This document shows positions 8,044 to 13,949 of a stretch of DNA of 16,255 nucleotides, in pieces. The stretch comes from Christensenella sp. UBA1385 (GTDB taxonomy: Bacteria > Bacillota > Clostridia > Christensenellales > Aristaeellaceae). The notes under the pieces are model-generated. The model worked only from the letters and a program-made list of their open reading frames with translations. It searched no databases and had not been told where the DNA came from. The DNA lies in NCBI GenBank assembly GCA_002305755.1, contig DBQV01000007.1, positions 121,426 to 137,680 of the forward strand, written 5' to 3'. A program made the translations under genes and the position numbers. How positions within the stretch are numbered: position 1 is the stretch's first letter; each line of letters opens with the position of its first letter.

Positions 8044-9048
8044 TTAATCAAACTGCGCCGCTTTGACCCGCGGGTCTATGAAGGCGTAGATGACATCCAG
8101 CACAAAGGTGACCACCAGCACCATCAGCGTGACGATCAGCGTGGAGGCCGAGATCAGCGGGTAATCCAGCCTGGTGATGCCCGTCAGCAGCGCGGAGCCC
8201 AGGCCCGGATAGCTGAAGATGATCTCCGCCACCAGCGCGCCGCCGATCATGGTGCCGATGGAGAGCACCAGCCCCGTTACCTGCGGCAGCATGGCGTTGC
8301 GGAAGACGTAGCCCACGATCTTCCTGTCCGGCACGCCCAGGAAGCGGCTGTACTTCACATAATCGGCGTTCAGCTCGTAGATGGACATGGAGCGCATGCC
8401 GATGGCCTGCCCGCCGATGGCGGTCAGCACGATGGACCAGAAGGGCAGCTGGTAGTGCCTGAACACCGAGCGCACGAAGGCCCAGCTGAGGTTGGGGATC
8501 ATATCGTAGGCGTAGGCGCCCGAGATGGGGGCCACCTTGAGGCGCAGGGCGAAGATCACCAGCAGGATCACCGCCATGCCGAAGGCCGGTATGTTGCTGA
8601 CGAACAGCGAAACGGGCATGACCACGCGGTCAAAGCCCTTGCGGATGTAAGCGGCCAGCGCGCCCAGAAGGTTGCCCAGCATCCAGCCGACGATGATGGC
8701 TGGCAGCTGCAGGCCGATGGTCCAGCCCACGGCGCTGGAGATGATATCGGCCACGGGGCGCGGGTACTGGCTGAAGCTCAGCCCGAAATCGCCCTTCAAG
8801 AGATTCTGCAGGTACATGACGAACTGCTGCAGCATGGGCTTGTCGGTGCCGAACTGCCTGGCGTACTCCTCATAGATGCGCCGCACGGCGGAGGCGTCGT
8901 TCATGCCCATGGCCACGCGCGCGGTGATGGCGGCTACGGGATCGCCCGGCATCAGGCGCGGCAGTATGAAATTGAGCAGGATGGACGCCGCCAGCGTGAT
9001 GAGAAACCAGAATATCTTCTTGCGAAAGTATCTTCGATAGCCCTTCAT
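8044..9048 (-). CDS. Opp/Dpp-family ABC permease (OppB/DppB-like)
   Basis: Inner-membrane permease (334 aa) forming the pore with the OppC-like subunit. The N-terminal helix leads into FILPRLMPGDP (about 27-37), the family hallmark. It is followed by the soluble stretch with RQFGTDKP, LLKGDFGLSF and YPRPVADII, then five further hydrophobic segments. The coupling loop is around YVKYSRFLGVPDRKIVGYVFRNAMLP. I chose the ATG at 9048 because a GGAGGG site lies just upstream and because family members begin close to this basic MKGYRRYFRKK sequence. A longer reading from 9087 would use TTG and would place its start within the loop of the 9068-9114 hairpin, so it is unlikely. It is the second gene of the operon. 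Confidence 0.93.
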   Translation of the reverse strand: MKGYRRYFRKKIFWFLITLAASILLNFILPRLMPGDPVAAITARVAMGMNDASAVRRIYEEYARQFGTDKPMLQQFVMYLQNLLKGDFGLSFSQYPRPVADIISSAVGWTIGLQLPAIIVGWMLGNLLGALAAYIRKGFDRVVMPVSLFVSNIPAFGMAVILLVIFALRLKVAPISGAYAYDMIPNLSWAFVRSVFRHYQLPFWSIVLTAIGGQAIGMRSMSIYELNADYVKYSRFLGVPDRKIVGYVFRNAMLPQVTGLVLSIGTMIGGALVAEIIFSYPGLGSALLTGITRLDYPLISASTLIVTLMVLVVTFVLDVIYAFIDPRVKAAQFD

Positions 9049-9067
9049 GCCGCCCTCCGATACAGAA

Positions 9068-9114
9068 GGGCGGCCATGCCTGCCCAAGTCGTTGCCTGAG
9101 GGGCATGGCCGCCC
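9068..9114 (-). terminator. Intercistronic hairpin between binding-protein and permease genes (attenuator or mRNA stabiliser)
   Basis: A perfect 13-bp inverted repeat, gggcggccatgcc (9068-9080) and ggcatggccgccc (9102-9114), separated by a 21-nt loop, fills most of the 91-bp gap between the solute-binding protein stop and the OppB-like start. On the transcribed (minus) strand the bases after the stem are TTCTGTATCGG, so there is no real U-tract. It is therefore a weak terminator at best. In many ABC operons such a hairpin raises binding-protein output over permease output by partial termination or by blocking 3' decay; that role here is inferred from position. Confidence 0.7.
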
Positions 9115-9139
9115 GAAATTAGTTCAGACTGTTACTTGA

Positions 9140-10939
9140 TTAGGGATTGACCAGCTCCAGGTCGTACAGGGCGGCGATGCTGTAGCCATCGGTCAGATCC
9201 AGCGGAGGAATGTTGCGCCCGTCACCTTCTTCGGGGTAGTTGGTCCAGACGCTCTCGTTGACGGCATGGAACTTGTCCGGGCGGTACATCAGCGAGAAGG
9301 AGGGAACTTCGGTCAGGTAGATCTCGACGGCCTCGGTGTAGAGCTTGACCAGCTCGTCACGGTCCTGCACGGTGGGGATCAGCTTGACCAGCTCATCCAG
9401 GCGGTCGTTCTTGAAGTGGCCCCAGTTGCCCGACCAGTTGCCTTCCACGCCGTTGAACTCGCTGCTCATCAGCATCCTCATGCGGCCCCAGGGCTGCGCG
9501 GGGGTGGCGGAATCGGTCCACATCATGAAGATGTCGTACTGATCCTGCGAGGCGGCGGTCACGACGGTCTGGTACACGGACCATTCGGGGTAAAGCGTGG
9601 TGATCTCGATGCCGATGTTCGCGCCGGCGGCGGCCACGATCTCCATGGCGGCCATCCAGTCGGTCCAGCCGTTGGGGGCGCAGGCGTTGAAGCTGAGCTT
9701 CTGGCCGTTGTACTCGCGGATGCCGTCGCCGTCGGTATCGACGATGCCGGCGTCATCCAGCAGTTTCTTGGCGCCCTCGATGTCGTTGCCTGCCCACTGC
9801 AGATCCTTCACGGCCTCATGGTCATACATGGCCTGCTCGCCGGGGGTGGGGTTCATCAGGCTGCGCGGCACCTGCTCGAAGGTGGGGGACTGGTTGGTCA
9901 TGGCGTTGGCGATGATCATGTCGTAGTCGACGGCCATCGCGATGGCCTTGCGGACGGCCACGTTGTCAAGCCCGGGCTTGGACAGGTTGTACCAGGCGGT
10001 GGGCATGTTGACGCAGATGCCGTAGGGGGCCTCGGGGATATAGGTGGAGATGGGCAGGTTCTCCTTCAGCCACAGATCCTGCACGTTGGAGATGAACTGC
10101 TGGCAGACATCCACCTGGCCGGCGGCGAAGGCCACCTGGCCGGCGTTGTTGTCGGCGAACATGGCGTGCGCCAGGTACTTGGGCACGGGCAGCTTGCCCC
10201 ACATGGAGGCGTCCTGTCCCCAATAGTTGTCGTCGCGCACCAGGATGACGCGCTGATCGTCGGTGTAGTACTTGGTGTAGGGGCCGCTCCAGACCACGTC
10301 GTCGCCGGGGTCGAGCTTCATGGCGGTGGGATCGCCGCCCGTGCGCTCCTCCACCTTCTGGATCCAGGCCTTCTGCGCGATGTAGGCATCGCCCAGGAAC
10401 ACCAGCAGCATCAGGGGGTTGGTGGCCTTGCCTTCTTCGGTCAGCTTCGCCTTGATGATGAAGGTGGAGGGGTCCACCACCTCGATCCTGTCGATGTAGG
10501 GGGCGTAGCCGGTGCCCAGGCCGTTGCCGACCTTGACGTAGGTGTCAAAGGAATAGGCCACGTCCTCCGCGGTGACGGGGGTGCCGTCCGACCACTTGGC
10601 GGCCGCCTTCAGCTTGACGGTCATCTCGGTCTGATCCTCGTTCCAGACATAGTCGCCGTCCGCCAGCAGCGGGGTCATGGAGCCGTCCAGCATGTTGTAC
10701 ATGTAGAGCGTCTCAAACATGATGATGCGGGAGCCGCCGCCGGAGTTGGCCAGCGCCATCGCGTTGTTGTTGTCGCTGGACAGCGGGTTCCAGCCCTTCA
10801 CGGAGCCCCACTGCTGACCGGCAAAGTACAGCGTTTCGTTGCGCGGGAGCTCTACCACGGTCTCCGCGGCCGCGCCCAGCACAGGGGTCAGGGCCAGGGC
10901 GAATGCCAGAGCCCAGGAGAGGAGTTTCCATTGTTTCAT
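9140..10939 (-). CDS. Family 5 extracellular solute-binding protein, probably oligosaccharide-specific
   Basis: The product (599 aa) captures substrate outside the membrane and delivers it to the permease pair encoded next. The N-terminus is a clear signal peptide: MKQWK, a hydrophobic core to about residue 22, then AAAE, a signal peptidase I-type cleavage site. There is no lipobox cysteine; the first Cys of the protein is far inside. The mature protein shows the family 5 (SBP_bac_5) layout, with ETLYMYNMLDGSMTPLLADGDYVW and VKLKAAAKWSDGTPVTAEDVAYSF near residues 75-135. About 600 residues is normal for oligosaccharide- and peptide-type members. A WGHFKNDRLDELV stretch and many aromatic residues occur in the second half. 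The start ATG at 10939 has a TGGAGGT site 9 bases upstream. It is the first gene of the operon, after a ~150-nt leader. Oligosaccharide binding is inferred from the downstream glycosidases. Confidence 0.92.
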   Translation of the reverse strand: MKQWKLLSWALAFALALTPVLGAAAETVVELPRNETLYFAGQQWGSVKGWNPLSSDNNNAMALANSGGGSRIIMFETLYMYNMLDGSMTPLLADGDYVWNEDQTEMTVKLKAAAKWSDGTPVTAEDVAYSFDTYVKVGNGLGTGYAPYIDRIEVVDPSTFIIKAKLTEEGKATNPLMLLVFLGDAYIAQKAWIQKVEERTGGDPTAMKLDPGDDVVWSGPYTKYYTDDQRVILVRDDNYWGQDASMWGKLPVPKYLAHAMFADNNAGQVAFAAGQVDVCQQFISNVQDLWLKENLPISTYIPEAPYGICVNMPTAWYNLSKPGLDNVAVRKAIAMAVDYDMIIANAMTNQSPTFEQVPRSLMNPTPGEQAMYDHEAVKDLQWAGNDIEGAKKLLDDAGIVDTDGDGIREYNGQKLSFNACAPNGWTDWMAAMEIVAAAGANIGIEITTLYPEWSVYQTVVTAASQDQYDIFMMWTDSATPAQPWGRMRMLMSSEFNGVEGNWSGNWGHFKNDRLDELVKLIPTVQDRDELVKLYTEAVEIYLTEVPSFSLMYRPDKFHAVNESVWTNYPEEGDGRNIPPLDLTDGYSIAALYDLELVNP

Positions 10940-10959
10940 GTGTGCCTACCTCCATCTTA

Positions 10960-11002
10960 TTTCATTAAGAACGGTGCTGTCCGTTCATAATACCTAATGA
11001 AA
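10960..11002 (-). other. Stem-loop in the operon leader just upstream of the ribosome binding site
   Basis: Two nested stems are visible: an outer 8-bp pairing of tttcatta (10960-10967) with taatgaaa (10995-11002), and an inner 6-bp pairing of gaacgg (10969-10974) with ccgttc (10981-10986). In the minus-strand mRNA the structure ends a few bases before the GGAGG of the binding-protein gene. A 5' stabilising stem or a translation-control element would both fit. No known riboswitch class is recognised. Confidence 0.5.
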
Positions 11003-11006
11003 ATCC

Positions 11007-11022
11007 GCCCCGCGCGCGGGGC
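11007..11022 (-). other. GC-only palindrome in the operon leader
   Basis: A perfect 16-nt palindrome, gccccgcgcgcggggc, forms a 6-bp stem with a 4-nt loop. On the minus strand it is followed by GGATTTTCATT, a T-run of only four after two G, so it is a weak attenuator candidate. Such palindromes also arise by chance in GC-rich DNA. Confidence 0.35.
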
Positions 11023-11079
11023 CGCGGAAGGTAAAAGGAAGATAGGGGCCGCTTGTCCGGCTATGTTTCCCGCCGGCGC

Positions 11080-11094
11080 TCTTAATCGTTTAAG
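11080..11094. promoter_or_regulatory. LacI-family operator O1 (transport/glycosidase operon)
   Basis: The 15-mer tcttaatcgtttaag contains a 14-bp near-perfect palindrome (CTTAA-nCGn-TTAAG) with the central CG typical of LacI-family operators. It begins 2 bp after the -10 box of the operon promoter and covers the expected transcription start, so bound repressor should block initiation. The identical 15-mer recurs in the regulator's own promoter at 12264-12278. Confidence 0.85.
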
Positions 11095-11096
11095 AA

Positions 11097-11126
11097 ATTT
11101 TACAATACCCAAAGGCTGTCTGTCAA
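11097..11126 (-). promoter_or_regulatory. Sigma-A-type promoter of the transport/glycosidase operon
   Basis: Read on the minus strand, a consensus -35 TTGACA (11126-11121) and a -10 TAAAAT (11102-11097) are separated by 18 bp. Further TTGACA and TTGAAC boxes lie upstream at 11140-11135 and 11150-11145 in AT-rich DNA. The predicted start is near 11090, inside the operator, giving a leader of about 150 nt. Confidence 0.8.
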
Positions 11127-11213
11127 GCGTTTTTTGTCAAATTCGTTCAAAATTTTGCCGAATATTCTGAAACGGTGCCGGACGCGGGGGCCGTGGGGCG
11201 GAAATGGGGTCTT

Positions 11214-12233
11214 TCAGATGGACAGGGGGCGCACGGACTGGCCTTCCACAATGCTGCCGGGCAGGTAAATCTGGCGGCAGGGGGCAGCCTGATCGCGTAT
11301 CTGGGCCAGCAGCAGCTCCGCCGCCCGCTCACCGATGCCGCGGCTGTCCTGCCGCAGTGTGGTCAGGCTCGGGCTTAAGGCCCGGGCCAGCGGGATGCCG
11401 TCGTAGCCCATCAGGCTGACGTCCTCCGGGATCTCCAGGCCCATCTTGCGGGCCTGGCCGTAGGCGCCCAGGGCGGCGTAGTCGTCCGGGCAGAGCACGC
11501 AGGTGGGCGGCTCCTCCAGCGTCATCAGCTGGGAAAAGACCGAGGCCGTCTGCTCCGGGTCGCGATAGGCGCCGCACTGCAGGTACTCATCCGGCGTCCG
11601 GAGGAAGAACTCCTGGCAGGCTTCGCGGAAGCCCTTGAGGCGCGCCTGCGTGACCAGCGAATCCGCGTCGCCGTAGATGAAGGCGATGCGGCGGTGGCCC
11701 CTCCTGTGGGCGTAGCAGACCAGGTCCCTCGTGCCGGCGAAGTTGTCGGAGATCACGGCGCTGCGCCCGGCTACCCAGGCGTCGATCATCACCATGGGCA
11801 GCGCCTGCGAGCTGGCCACAAAATCCGTCAGCTCGTGCGCGCCGTAGTCCACGCTCATCACCAGGGCGCCGTCGTAGTTGCGGTGGCGGCAGTAATCCAC
11901 GCAGCTGCCTACCACGCTGCGCCTGGCGATGTTGACCGGCGCGATGTCGTAGCCCTCCTTTTCCATCACGCTCTGTGCGCTGGCGGCGATGGAGGCGAAA
12001 TATTCGTGCTCCCATACCGTGGTGTCGCGCAGATAGAACAGAAGGCCGATCACGCGCGAGGTGTTGGTGATCAGCGCGCGCGCCGCGGTATTGGGCACAT
12101 AGCCCATCTCGCGCGCCACCTCGCGGATGCGGCGGGCCGTCTCCGCGTTGATATCCGTGCGGCCGTTGAGCGCCTTGCTGACAGCTGCCGCCGAATAGCC
12201 GCACTTGGCGGCCACATCCTTGAGTGTAATCAT
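11214..12233 (-). CDS. LacI-family transcriptional regulator
   Basis: The product (339 aa) is a DNA-binding repressor whose affinity should change on binding a sugar. The N-terminal helix-turn-helix is ITLKDVAAKCGYSAAAVSKA (2-21), followed by LNGRTDINAETARRIREVAREMGYVPN and the hinge NTAARALITN. The rest is a periplasmic-binding-protein-like sensor domain, ending with the family-typical VSLMGYDGIPLARALSPSLTTLRQD. I chose ATG 12233, which gives the standard LacI N-terminus and follows a GGGGGG-type site. The frame is open up to 12353, but that start lies upstream of the promoter found at 12311-12282 and would add unrelated residues. Two identical operators, at its own promoter and at the operon promoter, point to autoregulation and control of the transport/glycosidase genes. 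I see no convincing terminator after the stop, so some read-through into the operon is possible. The effector is unknown, probably a manno- or gluco-oligosaccharide. Confidence 0.93.
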   Translation of the reverse strand: MITLKDVAAKCGYSAAAVSKALNGRTDINAETARRIREVAREMGYVPNTAARALITNTSRVIGLLFYLRDTTVWEHEYFASIAASAQSVMEKEGYDIAPVNIARRSVVGSCVDYCRHRNYDGALVMSVDYGAHELTDFVASSQALPMVMIDAWVAGRSAVISDNFAGTRDLVCYAHRRGHRRIAFIYGDADSLVTQARLKGFREACQEFFLRTPDEYLQCGAYRDPEQTASVFSQLMTLEEPPTCVLCPDDYAALGAYGQARKMGLEIPEDVSLMGYDGIPLARALSPSLTTLRQDSRGIGERAAELLLAQIRDQAAPCRQIYLPGSIVEGQSVRPLSI

Positions 12234-12263
12234 CTGTTTTCCCCCCATCTTTTGCCCAAGGGG

Positions 12264-12278
12264 TCTTAATCGTTTAAG
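12264..12278. promoter_or_regulatory. LacI-family operator O2 (regulator's own promoter)
   Basis: The sequence tcttaatcgtttaag is identical to the operator at 11080-11094. It lies 3 bp after the -10 box of the lacI-type gene and covers the predicted start near 12275, consistent with negative autoregulation. Confidence 0.85.
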
Positions 12279-12281
12279 CAT

Positions 12282-12311
12282 TTTATACACTGTCCGAAAG
12301 CCCCCTGTCAA
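12282..12311 (-). promoter_or_regulatory. Sigma-A-type promoter of the LacI-family gene
   Basis: On the minus strand a consensus -35 TTGACA (12311-12306) and a -10 TATAAA (12287-12282) are 18 bp apart. Two more TTGACA boxes lie upstream at 12323-12318 and 12332-12327. The predicted leader is about 42 nt. Layout and sequence closely match the operon promoter. Confidence 0.78.
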
Positions 12312-12371
12312 GGGGTTTGTCAAAAATGTCAAAAATTTCTCCTGAGGCTCCATAGGCCCGGCCGCTGCGCT

Positions 12372-12401
12372 TTGAGCGCAGGCGCGTGTTTATGGTAAAA
12401 T
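12372..12401 (+). promoter_or_regulatory. Probable promoter of purB
   Basis: A -35-like TTGAGC (12372-12377) and a -10 TAAAAT (12396-12401) are separated by 18 bp, ending 31 bp before the purB start. It is divergent from the LacI promoter and carries no copy of the operator, so it is probably independent of the sugar regulator. Confidence 0.6.
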
Positions 12402-12432
12402 AGGGCATCATGAGGCAGTGTGAGGTGTCGGT

Positions 12433-13869
12433 ATGAGCGAGCACGCGAAGTATGTCTCCCCGTTTTCCCAGCGCTATGCCAGCGCGGCCATGCAGGGGAT
12501 CTTTTCGGAAGATCACAAATTCCGCCTTTGGCGCAGGCTGTGGGTGATATTGGCGGAGGCGGAGCAGGCGCTCGGGCTTGACATCAGCGATGAGCAGATC
12601 GCCCAGATGCGCGCCGCGCAGGATGATATCGACTACGAGGCCGCCGCGCGCTACGAAACGGCTCTGCGCCACGATGTGATGGCGCACGTGCGCGCCTTTG
12701 CAGACGCCTGTCCGCTGGCGGGGCCCATCATCCACCTGGGGGCTACCAGCTGCTACGTGGGCGACAACGCGGACATCCTTATCCTGCGCGAGGCCATGGA
12801 GCTGATCCGCGCCCGGCTGGTCGCCGCCGCGCGCGCGCTCTGCGGCTTTGCCATGGAGCATAAGGATCTGCCCACGCTGGGCTACACCCATTTCCAGGCG
12901 GCGCAGCCGGTCACGGTGGGCAAGCGCGCCACGCTCTGGCTGCAGGACCTGCTGTACGACCTGAAGCTGACGGAGGATTTCCTGCGCGATCTGCGCCCTC
13001 TGGGCTCCAAGGGCACCACGGGCACGCAGGCTTCGTTTCTGGAGCTGTTTGACGGCGACTACGCCAGGGTGAAGCGGCTGGACGAGCTGGTGTGCGAAAA
13101 GATGGGCTTTGAAAGGCCCGTCGCCGTCAGCGGGCAGACCTATTCGCGCAAAGTGGACGGCCGCGCGCAGGCGGTCCTGGCGCAGATCGCCCAGAGCGCC
13201 CACAAGTTTTCCAACGACATCCGCCTGCTGGCCCATCTCAAGGAGATCGAAGAGCCCCTTGAACAATCGCAGATCGGCTCCTCCGCCATGGCCTACAAGC
13301 GCAACCCCATGCGCTGCGAAAGGATGGCGGGGCTGGCGCGCTACCTGATCGCCCTGCAGCAGAACGGCGCCATGACTGCGGCGGAGCAGTGGCTGGAGCG
13401 CACGCTGGACGACAGCGCCAACCGGCGCCTGGCCCTGGCCGAGAGCTTCCTGGCGGCGGACGGGCTGCTGCGGCTTTATCGGAACGTGGCCTCGGGCCTG
13501 GTGGTCTATCCCCGCATGATGGAGAAGCACCTGCGCGAGGAGCTTCCCTTCATGGCCAGCGAGAACCTGCTGATGGACGCCGTCAAGCGCGGCGGCGACA
13601 GGCAGGCCCTGCATGAGCGCATCCGCGTGCACGCCCGGGCGGCGGCCGCGCGCGTGAAGCTGGAGGGTGGGGAAAACGACCTGCTGGCCCGCCTGGCGGC
13701 CGATCCCGCCTTCCCGATGGATGAGGAGGCGCTGGGCGCGGCGCTGCGCCCGGAGGATTATATCGGCTGCGCCGCCCGGCAGACGGAGGACTACCTGCTG
13801 GGCGAGGCGGCGGAGGCGCTGAAGCCCTACGAGGGGCTCAGCGCGCCGGACGAGGAAATCCGAGTTTAG
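12433..13869 (+). CDS. purB: Adenylosuccinate lyase
   Basis: The product (478 aa) is a cytoplasmic enzyme of purine synthesis that removes fumarate from SAICAR to give AICAR and from adenylosuccinate to give AMP. It belongs to the fumarase/aspartase superfamily. The superfamily signature GSSAMAYKRNPMR (282-294) includes the catalytic serine loop, and the other conserved segments are RHDVMAH (79-85), TSCYVGDN (105-112) and YTHFQAAQP (141-149) with the likely catalytic His143. The length fits the ~475-residue type found in Clostridia and animals rather than the ~430-residue B. subtilis type. The start ATG at 12433 is preceded by GAGGTG at 5-bp spacing; the ATG at 12410 is out of frame and stops at once. 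It is a single-gene transcript between two sugar loci, with no obvious functional link to either, and its own promoter and terminator. Confidence 0.95.
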   Translation: MSEHAKYVSPFSQRYASAAMQGIFSEDHKFRLWRRLWVILAEAEQALGLDISDEQIAQMRAAQDDIDYEAAARYETALRHDVMAHVRAFADACPLAGPIIHLGATSCYVGDNADILILREAMELIRARLVAAARALCGFAMEHKDLPTLGYTHFQAAQPVTVGKRATLWLQDLLYDLKLTEDFLRDLRPLGSKGTTGTQASFLELFDGDYARVKRLDELVCEKMGFERPVAVSGQTYSRKVDGRAQAVLAQIAQSAHKFSNDIRLLAHLKEIEEPLEQSQIGSSAMAYKRNPMRCERMAGLARYLIALQQNGAMTAAEQWLERTLDDSANRRLALAESFLAADGLLRLYRNVASGLVVYPRMMEKHLREELPFMASENLLMDAVKRGGDRQALHERIRVHARAAAARVKLEGGENDLLARLAADPAFPMDEEALGAALRPEDYIGCAARQTEDYLLGEAAEALKPYEGLSAPDEEIRV

Positions 13870-13878
13870 TACCGTATC

Positions 13879-13919
13879 AAAAAAACAGCCTCGCGGTCTA
13901 AGGGCCGCGGGGCGATTTT
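13879..13919. terminator. Bidirectional terminator between purB and the symporter gene
   Basis: An 11-bp stem, gcctcgcggtc (13888-13898) with ggccgcggggc (13903-13913), has a TAAG loop. Reading plus, the stem is complete with two G-U pairs but is followed by only TTTT (13916-13919). Reading minus, those two pairs become A/C mismatches, but the stem is followed by a run of seven T (complement of 13879-13885). It lies 9 bp after the purB stop and about 30 bp after the symporter stop, so it probably ends both convergent transcripts. Confidence 0.85.
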
Positions 13920-13949
13920 CTGCGTGAAGCTGCGCGAAACTGTATTTTG

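Noticed and set aside
6782..9048. Reading the importer as a nickel or peptide transporter from family alone
   Set aside because: Family membership does not settle cargo. No hydrogenase, urease or peptidase genes are nearby, whereas two glycosidases share the operon and a LacI-type regulator controls it.
9266..10990. Plus-strand open frame (574 codons) opposite the solute-binding protein gene
   Set aside because: The translation is dominated by V, G, H, L and D as expected from antisense reading of GC-rich codons. The minus strand has a signal peptide and the full family 5 layout.
12234..12353. N-terminal extension of the LacI-family protein to the ATG at 12353
   Set aside because: It would begin upstream of the -35/-10/operator set at 12264-12311 and add about 40 residues that no LacI-type protein has before the helix-turn-helix.
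12283..13632. Minus-strand open frame (449 codons) opposite purB, running through the LacI promoter region
   Set aside because: It is antisense to a convincing PurB, shows no family features, and would overlap two promoters and the operator.
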